A DNA stretch of 64,000 nucleotides, taken from Nothophaeocryptopus gaeumannii (taxonomy: Eukaryota; Ascomycota; Dothideomycetes; Mycosphaerellales; Mycosphaerellaceae). The notes beneath the pieces were generated by a model. That model was not told the DNA's origin and ran no database searches. It was given only the letters and a program-made list of their open reading frames with translations. Position numbers and translations under genes: made by a program. The DNA lies in assembly GCA_031771865.1 (NCBI GenBank), contig JASISA010000023.1:310001-374000 (forward strand), read 5' to 3'. Below, piece by piece: positions 21,387 to 32,923 of this stretch. Position 1 is the first letter of the stretch. Each line of letters opens with the position of its first letter.

Positions 21387-23944
21387 GCTGTGTCGAACTT
21401 GTGGAAATCCATCTCAGACAGTGGGTTTGTACACTTGCTTGGTACGCTTTCTAGATATGGCGTTCGGGCCCGTAAAGTGTGGAGGTGGCTCTGCACGGTG
21501 AGTGCAGAAATCGTGCCGCACGGTGAGGGCTGGGAATTGCTGTTCTCTCGACACGAACCAATGAGGTTCCCAGCGCAATTCAAAAGATCTTCAAAGATCG
21601 TGGCTCTGCTGTTGACAGAACCTCAGCCCCCAAGTAGAGAATCCAGATGAATTGCACAAGGCTCCGCACGAACCAATAGGAAGGAAGTTCACAATCTCCA
21701 CTCCAGCTGGTGTAGCGGTCACTGATTCGTTCAAGCGGAGAATGGCCACAATTGTCTGTCCTCCAACAGAAGTCGAACAGAAGTCCGAGAAGCAGAGCCA
21801 CACTGGTATGCGACCAAAATTCTCATGCTGCCGTTTTGACCTAAACAGGCGTCGTGTCTGAAGCTTTCGTTGGGTGTCGCTAGATGCAGCTCTGCTCTCC
21901 AGCGGATAGAAGCAGTTCAAGTCGTTCGTCGACGAATGTAGTAGTAGACTGCTGAGAGCTGCTGACTTGATCTGCGTTGATGTCTGGTTTGTTCGCTCGA
22001 GAAGACGTGTAGTCCCTGATTACCACCTCTTCCATCGCACCGAGTATCGTCAATTCTAGCAAGCCTGAAAGCCGAGCCCGCGCAGTTGAGCGTCCGGTTT
22101 GCGAGGCCTTGGTGTTCGATTGTCCTATGCACGGCGACCAGAGCTTGTCTTCAGCATCTTTCAGCAGAGTCACGATGATTCACAATTCGTTCCGAGAGAC
22201 TCACAGGGAGACACATCTCACGTGCAGACTCCAGTGAGCTTGCGAATCATATCTGCGATCATATCTGTTGCTTCACGCCTTTGCCATTCCCCGTATGATT
22301 CAGTGTCGTTTCAAAGAATGTCGAAACCTTCGCATGTCCTTGTAATGACCTGTTTTCGTTCCTGGATGGAGAAACGATGTTCCTGATTGCTAACGGTTCA
22401 GCAATCCAATGGTTTCAAAGATGATGTCCAGAGCTTGCCTTCGTGCTCCAGGCTTTCTAATTGTGCACTGTGAAAGCCTGGAAATCGTTGCGGCCTCGCT
22501 CATAGTCTTCCGATGAAGACTTGAGGAATCGCTGGCCTTCCTGCACGAAACAGTGAGGTACTTACTAAATGCAAGGCAGACCGCTGCATCTGGTTATAGA
22601 GTAGCGTCACTTCTCAAGGCCATGAGGTTGGCCAAGGACCAGAGAGAACGTCAAATACAAGGACTCCTGTCAGATGTGGCTCTGCAACCGCCTCACTGTT
22701 GGTGGCGAAGAAATTCAGATCTGCAAATGTTCGAGGAATCGATCAGGTTTCCGTACAAGCCAATAAGAGGGATGTACTGCTCAACCAAAGGTCACCTCAC
22801 AGCTCTTTCTGAACTCGGCTCCTGCATACCTTCCCTCTCTCTCATCGGTTCGTGCAAGAAGCTGGCCAGCTTGCCAAACCTCCTCTCACCTCCAACTCCG
22901 GTGGCTATTTCTGCGGCCTCAGGGCGACCCATGTCTGCAGAGCCACACCGGACATACATCAATAGCTAGAGGCCGCCGCCCTCGAAGGCTGTTCGACCGG
23001 TGAGTACATCACATGACTTTTGAATTGAAGGCGTTCGAATCGCAATACTCAGTTGGATGACGCGTCGCGCGAGGTCGATTGCACGAATAGTCACGCCTGT
23101 GATGAGATCGCCTCCAAAGCGGAGTGGCCATAACGTCCTTCTCTTCAGCGCTCGGTTCTCGAAATTGATGTTCAAGGCCTTGGTGTCGGGTTCCTCCACC
23201 CACATCAGGGGACTTGTTCATTAACGACAGTAAGTCGATTCTTGGAGAACACCGCCATTCTCCACGTGCAAATGGTGCCTTTAGTGTCGAGAGAGCGGCA
23301 TAACAAGCCAGAGGATAAGCCAATCCAAACGCCGTTGATATCTGCTCTGAACAGCACGTTATTGACATTCAACTTTGAAGTGACAGGTATGGGTGTGGCT
23401 CTGCAGTCTCCGTCGAGAGGTCGTCAGTTACAATCCAGAGTCGAGAGGAAAGCAGCACTCCCCGTACGAACCAATGAGCAGTGTACTCTCATGCAGGAAC
23501 TAATCGCAGGTGGCTCTGCTCACTCAGCCGCAGTTTTCGACAATCTGCTTGTCTCTTTACACGATCCAATGAATTGGGAGAGGGATTTCTTGGCATGTGG
23601 TTAAAATTGATTCGTTCGTGCTGAGAATTGCAAGTCATCTGAGATCTCTGCGACAGATACCTGCGTTTATATAGCCTGCAGAGCCATGATGGTTCGCAGT
23701 CCTTCATGCAACCGAGCTCAAAGCTGCAGCTCTGGTGTCTCCCATGCCAAGAAATTGCCCGCGAACAGCGCCGTGCTGCGCGTATGCAGACTCTGATTCG
23801 TTCGCGCCGTGAATCGCCGTGAATCGGTGAATCGCGAGGAGCAGGTGTGTTCGTGGTATGAGCAGAGCCACGTTGGGTTCGCAATCCAATCCCTCAAGCT
23901 CAAGACTCGACCACCATCACGATACCGCCTGAACGTGCTTCTCC
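21387..23944. repeat. gene-free tract with about ten copies of a paired motif
   Basis: No gene is supported over 2.5 kb. The tract repeatedly contains a left element GTGTGGCTCTGC and, 55-90 nt further on, a right element ACGAACCAATGAG. Left/right starts on the plus strand: 21486/21554, 21601/21667, 22677/22752, 23396/23464, 23511/23560. On the minus strand the order is reversed (right element first in plus coordinates): 21721/21792, 22841/22937, 23608/23678, 23787/23862, and a weaker 22105/22162. The sequence between the elements is not conserved. Function unknown. Confidence 0.6.
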
Positions 23945-26132
23945 TCAAAACCCATTCCCCCAAGTCCCCTGCTGCAGCGCCAACATAGCAAAATGACTCC
24001 CCACCGTCCCTCTGGCCTTATTCGCAATCCAAATCCCCGCATTACTCCCCTCCACATAGTACTTCGTCCCAAATGGAACATTATTCTTCCCATTCGTCAT
24101 GAAACTCCAGGTGGTATTCACTACTCTCTGCTGCACATCACTGCTACTCACCGCCGCAGCGACAAAGTTCCAATCTGTCAGAACCCATGTAATGCCACGG
24201 TCGGAGGGTGGACCGGCGAAGGGGAGGCCTCCGGCTTGGATTTGGGAGGCGTACCAGGAGGATTGGAGGGACCAGGCGGAAAGCGGGAAGGTCGTAAGAT
24301 TTAGGAGGACGTCGGAGTAGGAGGCGAAGATGACGTTCCAGGTTGTGTTTTCGCCATAGTTGTAGGTGAAGTGCGTGCTCTGCGCGAGAGTGGGGCCGTT
24401 GAGACCCAGAGCGTCATTGTAGATCGTCTTCGCGAAGGACGCTGCGGTCGTTGCGAGAGAGGTGTTGCCTGTCAGGACGCTGGCTGCATTGAGACCAATG
24501 GTTGCTTGCATTGCGAGAGCCGTTTGGTTTGCTGTTGCCGCGATAGCGTCGACAGAGATGAGTTGGCTAGCTGGGTAGAGGGAGTTCTTGGCGAGGAAGT
24601 CGGCCCAGCCTGGCAGGAGGGCGGAGTACTGCTGAGCGAAGGACTTGTCGCCGGTGGCCTGTTGATAGACCAGGAGCATGATAAAGACAACAGAAGTTTC
24701 AAATAGAGGCATGTCTTCCCGTTTCCCATCGTCGTGACCTGTGGCATTCGGATAAGCTGAAAAATTGTCAGTGATCGTCTTTGTTCGATGGGACTTCGAG
24801 CCACTCACCAACTCCAATGTTGTGAATCACGTATGGCTTGGAGAAACGACCAGTCTTCAGATAGTCCAGTACTGGAGCGAAGAGGAGTTTGATGTACTCA
24901 GGATTCAAGCTGATAAAGATAGGCCAAGACTGATAGATCAAATCCGCGGTATTGACGTTCCCGTCACTGGATATTTCTTTGAGGAAAACATATGGAGATG
25001 CTGCCATGTTGCTGGCCGGTACCTTTCCAAAGTCAGACTTACTCCAAGCACTTATGAATAGATCTAGCAAGCTTACCGTGATCTCAATTGCTGCGAACGA
25101 CTGCCGCACGCTCGCCTCTAGGATGTCTGCATACTGACTGCCATACGTGCTAGACACCGATTGTGCTTTCGATCGAACAGTAGAATCGAACGAGAGTGAC
25201 GAGGTGTACGCCGACTGATAATTGCTCAAGACGTAGGATATGGCGGACTGTACGGTAGACCACTGCTTCCGGTAGTACCCTGTCTGTGCGTTGCCCAAGT
25301 ACTGAATAGCCTGCACACGTTCGAACCCAATGGCGAATGTGACACCAGCTGCTGTGCTGTCGACACTCCCAAGGTCCTTCGACAGAGCTGCCAGGTTCCT
25401 TCCGGAGCAAGTGCTCCTCGGTGTCAAAATGCCTTTGCTCGTGAAAGTCTTGTAGACATTTGTAGGAGTATCGCACGTGCAGGTCACGCTTGATCCAGTG
25501 GTCGTCCCGAAAAGCACGCTGCCGTACGTGGCCATGTTGTTGCTCTCGGTGTATGGAATCGCGTTCGGGTTGTGAAACCAGAAGAACCCCGCAGATCCAG
25601 AAGTAGTGTAGTTGAGACCGGCAGCTCCATTTTGTGCGGTCCAAGTCTGATCAATCGCACTGAGGATCTGGATGCTCTTCGTACTTGTGCTGGTCGCATT
25701 GACGGTGAGGTAGCTGTAAGGCAGCGACTGCTTCGCATAGTTGCCACTTCCTGGAGTGACAGGCGAAAAGAAGTCAAGAGTGAAGGTTGCCGTCCCGGCT
25801 GTCAAGGAGACATAGGTGTGTGAAGAGCTGTAGGACACCGATGTTGTCGTTGCTGCAGTTGCACCACTGACCCAATTGGGTGCTCCAAAGAGCGTGTATG
25901 GAGTGCCTCCGATCCTGGCGAGTACGACCCATGTCAGAGACTGGCCTGTCCAGAATTGAGGCTGCCCGGTAGCGGCGTTCTTGATTTGGCTTCCAGGCAT
26001 CCATGTTGAAAGGTATGGGCTCTTCACCGCCAGCGGATATGAAGGCAAGCTGGCAGTACTTGTTGCGAGAGATAGATCGACCAGTGCAAGCACGAAGGTG
26101 CACATTAAACGATTGAACCCCATTGCTCCCAT
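23945..26132 (-). CDS. gtaA: secreted glutaminase A-type protein
   Basis: Three exons (26132-25077, 25022-24809, 24756-23945, minus strand) with introns of 54 and 52 nt give 693 residues, the usual length. The start at 26132 gives a signal peptide ending near LSLATSTA. Family landmarks include YLSTWMPGSQIKN at the N-terminus, EASVRQSFAAIEIT across the first junction, VFLKEISSDGNVNTADLIY, HNIGVAYPNATGHDDGK across the second junction, and a helical C-terminal domain ending in KYYVEGSNAGIW. The Aspergillus relative hydrolyses extracellular glutamine to glutamate. The 54-nt intron is a multiple of three and has no stop, so a retained form would still read through. Confidence 0.9.
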
Positions 26133-26320
26133 GACGGAGCTGAGCGCAATGCTCGAGAAGTGTAAGTTGATCAGCGAGAGGCAATTGACGACGTCAGGTC
26201 TGGGAGTATCGCGGCCATTGTTGAGGATTCTTGTGCACGCGAAAGGGTGTGGAAGAGACTGTGATGCACTCACGCAGGTTCGTTGTTGCTCGGGCGTCTG
26301 ATATCCCTACACAGAAAAAA

Positions 26321-26327
26321 TTATATA
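26321..26327 (-). promoter_or_regulatory. TATA-like box of the glutaminase A gene
   Basis: TATATAA on the minus strand, about 190 nt upstream of the start codon, followed by a T-rich stretch. Position is somewhat far for a fungal TATA unless the leader is long. Confidence 0.35.
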
Positions 26328-26701
26328 CTCGACCGTTAAATTGGGACGCCCAATAGAGTTTGTGGCTCGAGTATGGAGGTCAGGGTAGAACGGTCGGAAA
26401 GCCGATTGCGTCCAGGTGTTCCTATCTTGCAGTGGCATGATCAATATTGATTCATGACACTGACGCGAAATATTGAAAAGGCGTCCTCGGCTTCGTGTGT
26501 TCCAGCTGACTTTCAAGAGCGTCTGCTGCGTACCAAGACAAGCTCACTGTTCTGGGCTTGACGAAAGCTTAATGCGGAGAATTATGGACGGATCATGTCG
26601 CCCACTCGGCCCATGGTCTAGCCTTGTATTAGATCCTTACAGCCAGCCACATTTCGAGGCGTTCGACCGTACTGTGAATGTACTTGGGTGTTCTCGCTCA
26701 C

Positions 26702-28157
26702 TTATCCTGGGAAGAACAGATCTTGCGGCAGCAGCAGAGTGTTCGAGAGACGGAAAGAGACGCGAGATAATGACCTTGGCTCTCTTACTGACCACTCGCC
26801 GTCTGCCATTCTGGCAAAGAGACGCTGTGATCGGGAGGGTAGACAGAAGGCTGAATGCTTCCGCCCAATCTTCAGCTTGAAGCCCTCGATATCACGAGCC
26901 GCATCGCAGATATCTTTCTTCATGTCGGGATCCTCTCGCTTTCCGTCAATTATTCCCACAGATCCAAGGCCCTCAAAGTAGCTCCATGGTCTCGCGCAAA
27001 GTCGAGAAGCATCTGTTTGGGAATGTCATGGCCGTGTAGCACAACTTCACGTACCCTGGGCAATAGTTTTGGTTGGCTCGGCAGCTTATCGGTAGCCAGC
27101 GCCTTGAAGATGGCATCGTCGCATTCCCTCTTGTGTTCAAACGATGGAAACGTTGCATGCGCAGAGCAAGGAAATCCAGCTGCTGTGCTTGCGAGACCAG
27201 CCAAAGCATACAAACCCGGTTGCACTCTTTGTCGCTTCGATGGCGCTGCTGCCATTACTCTGTCTCCCGAGTGTAGACCTTTATGTGTGGAAGACGCAGT
27301 TCGAGCCGACGCAGGTTCCTGAAGGGCTCAACCCAGTTGTGATCGAGCGTGATGTCAGCCAATGTCCAACGGTTGAAGGTTTTGTGGCGGTCGCCGAGCG
27401 AGAGCCTCTCAACTGGGTATTGAGCGTCGAAGATCGATCGACAAAGAAGATCGTAGCCTTCCTGCTCGTTCAAGATGGGCCCAAATCCAGGATGGCCTCC
27501 GCCGAGTAGCCGACAAAGCCGCTGAATGCCCCACGGGGCATGGCGCGGGTCTTCTGGGTTGAGTGCGCATGCAATTGATGCTATCTCCGGTTTGTTGCCC
27601 GCTTTGAAGAAGCATTGGAGTATCAATTAGAGAACTTCCGGCAAAACCCCTCGAAGCGCTTGCTCAGCACCGAGTGCTGCTTGGTATTCGAATGTGCTTG
27701 GATCAATGGTGCAAAAGCGGCCATTCCAGACGTACCCGACCTCTCCCGTTTCGACAAGATCTTCGTCTTCTGGTTCCTCTGGTTCCTCTTCATCTTCATC
27801 CTCTTCATCTTCATCCTCGCGATCATCTTCCTCCTCAGAGTCATTTTCAATCTGCTTCTCCTCGGCTTCCTCCGGCTTCTGCTCTTCGAGCTGAAGTGTC
27901 GCAATATTGAACTGCACCTTCTTCACATACATGCTGAGCACCGGGTGCTGAGAGACCTGAACCAACATCATAATACTGTTGGGGTCAAACATCAATACAT
28001 GGCAGTCTTGAAAAAATCTCCTGCCCAGATAAAGTACAAGCTTTTGCGCAAGTTCTTTGCAAGTCAATCTCAGGTTGAACAGGTCGTCAGAGGCCAGGTC
28101 CCGCGAAATCCCCTCGGCCAATTCGGTCGGAAGACTGGGCAGATTGGCGTTGTCCAT
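26702..28157 (-). pseudogene. F-box / leucine-rich protein gene with broken frame
   Basis: It starts MDNANLPSLPTELAEGIS, a clear F-box (LPTEL..SDDLFNLRLTCKEL). A very acidic Asp/Glu block follows at about residues 95-125. An in-frame TAA at 27627-27629 sits between GVLPEVL and LILQCFFKAG, with the same frame continuing for another 120 codons to the LRR-like RNLRRLELRLPHIKV. Further pieces lie in shifted frames: PRVREVVLHGHDIPKQ with ATLRALDLW, then GIIDGKREDPDMKKD. I found no convincing introns that would remove all breaks. F-box proteins recruit substrates to SCF ubiquitin ligases. A decayed member of a lineage-expanded family is the best reading; an intron over the TAA remains possible. Confidence 0.6.
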
Positions 28158-28458
28158 GGTCTTATGTCTCGAGCAGTCGAATTGTTTCGAGACGTCTGTC
28201 GGATATGTGGAACTTCGGTGATTGCTGATGTATGCTGTGAAGTGGTGGGAGAGGGCAAGGAGCGTGATGGAGGTTCACACGTTGTTGTCTAGTGGTCCGT
28301 GCCAAACGCGAAGCTAGTTCCAACGACCGAGGGAAGGGTGCCAAGGGTGGCCGAAGAGATGAACAGTTTGAATTTCGAGACAGCGCACATGCCTAGCTGA
28401 CCCTCTCCAAAGTACGCGGATGCAATATCGCTCATCAATGCAGTAAAAGCCCGACACG

Positions 28459-29508
28459 CTAATAACTCGGCAAACGGTACCCATACCCAGTCAACTTCTT
28501 ACAGCTTGGCATCTCCATCCTCTTCGCCCGGTCCAGCTTCGCCTGATCCGTATAGAAGAATCCCATCGCCTCATTCGCTAACCGTTGCCTCTGGCTTTGT
28601 TCCCACTCGCACTCTGCACTCAAGTGTCCAATGTACTTGCCCTCGGCAACCTTATCAAGCTCTTTCCACTTCTTCGATGTGAAGTCTTTCACTTCGCTCG
28701 GGTTGACCCAGTACGGCACGCTCAGTCTCGATGATACGTGTTGTTGTGTGTGCGGATGCACGGCGGTATCGAAGCGCATTTGCGGTCCAGTAGGGCCTCC
28801 ACTCCCGCTGAACAGACTGCTCAGAAGCGGCAATATGAACAGAAGCAAAAGCGGTAATAGGCCTTGCAGCGCCTGGAATATGTTCCTCGGCTGCTGATCA
28901 GCGTGATTATGCGGTCTCCGTCTCGGTCTGTCCCCTCCATACTGATGTACCCGTATACCCGGTCCTCCGCCCATATTAAAGACGAAACCCGGTCCCATGC
29001 CTGGAAATCCTTGCCCACCAAAGCCTCCTCCACCAAAGAATTGTCTGAACAGCTCTTCAGGACTGATTTCCTCTTCGAACATCGGCCCACCTCCGCCTCG
29101 CCGCTGCTGTGCAAACCCACTGAACGGACTCGCGCCTGACGACGCCGCACTTGCACCTCCAAATCGGCTATCAGGGTCGCCCCCAAATTTGTCGTATTTG
29201 CTCTTCTTATCCGCATCACTCAATACTTGGAAGGCCCGTGATACCATTTTGAAAGCCTCGTCCGCCCCGGGGTAGCCATTCTTATCCGGATGTGTCAGTA
29301 GAGACAACTTTCGATATGACTTTTTGATCTCGCCGTCGCTACATGTTGTTCGTGACGATTCGAGACCGAGGATATCGTAGAAGTCTGTGGGTTTGCATTT
29401 TCGCACGCGGATAACGGCGGCTTTTTGCTCGACGGTGAAGGCGCGGGAGGAGGAGCCGTCATTGTGATTGTGGAAGGTGCCGTTGGCGTCCTTCTTTTTC
29501 TCTGACAT
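28459..29508 (-). CDS. ER membrane J-protein (Hlj1 / DNAJB12-like, DUF1977)
   Basis: A single exon of 349 residues. The J-domain spans about residues 40-106: PTDFYDILGLESS, the HPD signature in LLTHPDKNGYPG, and DADKKSKYDKFGGDPD. A Gly/Phe-rich linker (about 115-190) follows, then one hydrophobic segment LLPLLLLFILPLLSSLF as membrane anchor, then a C-terminal DUF1977 domain with YWVNPSEVKDF, LSAECEWEQSQR and CKKLTGYG. Yeast Hlj1 is an ER tail-anchored Hsp40 that stimulates Hsp70 in ER-associated degradation; the layout here is the same. Divergent from the AIM19-like gene. Confidence 0.92.
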   Translation of the reverse strand: MSEKKKDANGTFHNHNDGSSSRAFTVEQKAAVIRVRKCKPTDFYDILGLESSRTTCSDGEIKKSYRKLSLLTHPDKNGYPGADEAFKMVSRAFQVLSDADKKSKYDKFGGDPDSRFGGASAASSGASPFSGFAQQRRGGGGPMFEEEISPEELFRQFFGGGGFGGQGFPGMGPGFVFNMGGGPGIRVHQYGGDRPRRRPHNHADQQPRNIFQALQGLLPLLLLFILPLLSSLFSGSGGPTGPQMRFDTAVHPHTQQHVSSRLSVPYWVNPSEVKDFTSKKWKELDKVAEGKYIGHLSAECEWEQSQRQRLANEAMGFFYTDQAKLDRAKRMEMPSCKKLTGYGYRLPSY

Positions 29509-29956
29509 CGTATATCAAAGTCGTGAATGTATGATGGTGGGATGTTGTCGTGGCGCACGCAATTGCGATTGCGCCGCGGGAGTGTTGGTCAGCGGGCCAG
29601 AGGGATGCTCGGAGGTCACTCAAGCATGCGGAGCGGCCAGCTGTCAAGTTTGAAGTGTCCAGCGAGTGGGATTTGGGCGATTCTGTTGTTTACTGCCTGT
29701 GCGATAGCGTTCGGAGTGTTGTTGACAACTGACCAACTTGACGGCGGGATAGTCAGTTGTCGCAGAGTGTACGGGGAAACGTTAATCCGAAACCCTACTT
29801 TCGCAACATGACGTTTCGTACAGTCAACTTTGCTTCACTTACTTCCACGCGTTGCATGTGAAAGATCGCGTTAGTTCGACTCCATACTCGGAAGATCCTC
29901 CGTTGAGCAGAAGAAGAGTTTCACAGAATCTTTGAACAACCGAGCCACCAGCCACC
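29509..29956. promoter_or_regulatory. divergent promoter region, J-protein and AIM19-like genes
   Basis: 448 nt between the two divergent starts. No TATA box is apparent. AAAGATCGCG and similar motifs near 29861 have no clear meaning. Confidence 0.35.
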
Positions 29957-30415
29957 ATGCCGATGCCATCAAAAGCTCCAGACGCCGAAGAGGCCAAGCA
30001 AGGTCTCTATCAATACGCGAAAGCATGGGGAGGTATATCTTCGTTCAGATCTATACCTTGAATTCACTCAGCAGCTAACAGGCCCCCAGAAAACCCCCTC
30101 TCACCCACAATCCTCGCAACCCTCGTAACCGCACAACACATGCGACCCTTTCAACTCCTCCCCATGCTCTTCCCACCCGTCCTCCTCTTCTCCTCCTACC
30201 TCAACGTGCAAGGCTTCAAGAAAGACTCTGCGGGTCTCACAAGTGCATGGTCGATGGCATACTTTGTGCTGGCGCAAAGAAGGAAGATGCCGATCACGAG
30301 GAAGTTTGGAGCGAGAGGGATTGTGAGGGGAGCCACGATGGCGCTATGTGTCGTGAATGCTGTTACTGGTGGGTGGGCTTATTGGAGGGGGACGAGAGAG
30401 GAGGAGGAGAAGTAA
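29957..30415 (+). CDS. small mitochondrial membrane protein, AIM19-like
   Basis: Exons 29957-30032 and 30090-30415, joined over a 57-nt intron with a CTAAC branch point, encode 133 residues. The body has three to four hydrophobic helices (FQLLPMLFPPVLLFSSYL; GLTSAWSMAYFVLA; ATMALCVVNAVTGGWAYW) with basic loops and an acidic tail EEEEK. The pattern SAGLTSAWS then a RRKM loop resembles the AIM19 family, whose yeast member is mitochondrial and affects mitochondrial inheritance. Assignment rests on pattern memory and could be another small inner-membrane protein. Confidence 0.6.
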
Positions 30416-30886
30416 GAGTGGGTATGTGTTGAATGCATGCGGATGGAAAGGGGTCGTGATGAAGTAACAGAACATACTGCGAGTTCGAGAAGAGCTGTGG
30501 GTCGGGTCGGCGGAAGAAGATGTGAAGTAGCAGCATAGGGTGCAGTCGGAACGGCTGCAGTTGCGTACTGGACACGGCCCATTTGTCGACGACAGATACG
30601 TGACTATAAATGGGCGGCGAGACATTGTACAGTGTAAGATATGCGTAAAGCACAACGGACCGAACGACCACTTGTCGATGCTATGAGAAGATGGTGCTCC
30701 CTCAGTACTTGACTTTGACCATACCGCCATCCACTCGCCCTCCTCACTTCGATCACCGCACGCTGATCTAATCAATCCGAATCAAAGCCGCGAGATTCCG
30801 CGCATGGTGCGCAACGCGAGGATCACCACCATGGCCGCCTTCGTCAGTACTTCAAGGTTCGACATTGCCCGAAAAAGTTCTTGTAC
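30416..30886. other. intergenic region between convergent features
   Basis: No gene supported. Both flanking genes end here. Overlapping minus-strand frames are low complexity (Ser, Pro, Leu) and not protein-like. Confidence 0.4.
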
Positions 30887-31419
30887 TTACCAGCCCTTCC
30901 TCACCGCCATTCCCTGAAAGTCCCGGACTTCCTCCACAACCACGCCCCAGGTCGTGTATTCACCCGTTTCAAGCACAAGGTCCGGCTTGACGATACTCCA
31001 TCGTCTGCTAGGAAAAGCCCGCGGCCGTCCGTCTAGCCAGTAGTCCAATGCAATAAGAGGCTCTCCTTCCGGATTGAGCTTGATCTTGCGCCAGGACTCA
31101 GGTCTGCTAAGGTAGAATCCATCGAGCCTACCGGAGATGTGCATCGAAACTCTGGCGCCGAAACAGTATGTGTAGATTTCTAGTGTGTTGTCGCCGTATT
31201 CCAGGCGCCCGGTGGAGGTGCTGTCATCTTCTTCTGCAGGACTGGAATGCCGGCGATGGCGGCGGCGAAGTTGCGACAGACTTGTTGAAGGACGAATAGC
31301 CGGATCTCTGGTTCTCGTACGCCAATCTTCCGACTTCTTGGAGCATTTTCGACATCCAGCAGGATCTTCTCGAGAAGCTCCGGAATGACAGACACCCGTG
31401 AGGCTGTTGAGGTCGCCAT
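30887..31419 (-). pseudogene. F-box-like protein, paralogue 1, frameshifted
   Basis: Starts MATSTASRVSVIPELLEKIL, an F-box-like N-terminus, then LFVLQQVCRNFAAAIAG and LQKKMTAPPPG. At about 31210 the coding sense moves by one base to a second frame (RLEYGDNTLEIYTYCFGAR) that runs to the stop at 30887 and ends TTWGVVVEEVRDFQG. No intron of adequate size spans the shift. This short family, typically 150-200 residues, is expanded in dothideomycetes; I know no function. The next gene upstream is a homologous second copy. Confidence 0.55.
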
Positions 31420-31908
31420 GGTGTACTGCATTGCGTGAATCGAACGGCAAGATTACGGATGGTTGTCAGCTTCATGCTTGGAAGACGACAGCTGAAGCGG
31501 TCGAGGTGCGAAATTCTAACCGCGGCAGGAGCGAGCCGCCAACGTTTTCACATGCACAACATGCGTCGTAATGCAAACGGCCAAACAGGAGATCAAAAGG
31601 AAAGGGGAAAAGAACTTCAGTATGAGGTCCAGTGGACTGCATATGGACAATCTTTCTACCAAAAGCATCATACATCGGATGCAGAGCCTGAAACGATGAG
31701 CTGGATTGGCTGGATCACCAGCGACAAAGCTCAGAGAGTGAGTGATGAGAAACATCTGTCGACTCCCCTGACAGCACGACTTAGGCATCTTCCGAATCCT
31801 CGAGTCCAATTACGGCCGTAAACGAATGATGGGCGAGTCCGATACGTCGCCCGCTCCCTGTCAACGACCGTCAGGCCTGAGATATTGTAAAGTGTACCAT
31901 ATATTATC

Positions 31909-32398
31909 TTACCGGCTTCGTTCGAGCGTCCACTGGCGATGCGCCCGCATCTTTTCAACGACAAGTCCCCAAGTCGTACCCGCATCGACATCAATATTCA
32001 TAAACCGTTGCGAATCATAGTCGAGCTCAAGCTCCTTCGTGAGAACGTGCTTCACTATGGAGAAATGGTCTCCTGGGGCTTGGATCTTGACGGTGCGCCA
32101 GGTCTCATTTGGGGAATTCTCGAGACCGGCCAGGCCGCTGTTGATGGCGAAGATCATATGAAACCCGAGGTCTGATTTACGGTCCTTCAGATCGCAAATG
32201 CCCAGTATATACCCGCTTGGAGGTGATACTGTCATCTCTTGCTGCAGAGCTGGAGAACCTGAGATAGTGGCGCGCTGCAGAACGAAGAGTGCTGAGCATG
32301 GCATGCGACGTCCCTGTCGTTGGGAGGGCGACCTGAAGGAGGATTTTCTCCAGGAGTTCCGGGATGGCGAACACATTCGAAACTGCTGAGGTGGCCAT
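31909..32398 (-). pseudogene. F-box-like protein, paralogue 2, with internal deletion
   Basis: Starts MATSAVSNVFAIPELLEKIL, closely matching paralogue 1. After LLQVALPTTGTSHAML the frame shifts; the continued frame reads ALFVLQ joined straight to RATISGSPALQQEMTVSPP, so the VCRNF-type helix present in paralogue 1 is missing and about 18 nt appear deleted. The rest runs on to TTWGLVVEKMRAHRQW and a stop at 31909. The two copies are tandem on the same strand about 0.5 kb apart and so arose by local duplication. Confidence 0.55.
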
Positions 32399-32923
32399 AA
32401 TGGGTTGTGGTGTGTACTGCCCGCATTTTTATGTTCGTGCTGATGAGCTCGATCGAGAACCATGGATGTGGGGCATTTGAGAGCAAAAGTGGATACAGGC
32501 GCGGGAGCTGCCGAGACTTTCACATGATACCGATGAGCGATATGCAAATACTAGCTTATGCTGGTGCTCATTCCAGGACGGTGCCGCGTACTAATAAGCA
32601 CCGTTAGAATGGTACTGCTCGACTGGATATCAACCAATGTCTCTCGTCGCTCGAGACTAATTTCGATAGTCCGGAAGAGATTAGGAAGAGAGGGGTTATT
32701 GGCATGGAGCTTCACTTCTTCGGCAATATGTTCAACCTCGTCAAGTGTCTGCATGGGCAGCCATGGAGCTTGGTCGAGGAGATCTTGCGCATCAATAGGC
32801 ACTCGTTGATTGCGCTGGGTGCGAAGTGGGAGAAGGATTGAAGAAGGGTGGGCTGGGAGGAGGTAATCGACTCAACCTTACCCAGGCATGGAAAGGAAGC
32901 GGAACGAACTCCATGTGGCGGAC

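Noticed and set aside
21387..23944. CRISPR-like or tandem repeat array
   Set aside because: Copies occur in both orientations at irregular distances in a eukaryotic genome; not a CRISPR and not tandem.
27615..28292. 225-codon plus-strand frame with long Phe/Leu runs
   Set aside because: It is the antisense shadow of the acidic Glu/Asp repeat in the F-box gene.
32551..32802. Minus-strand frame with protein-like composition before the carboxylesterase
   Set aside because: Starts with GTG, no ATG or exon partner found, no family recognised.
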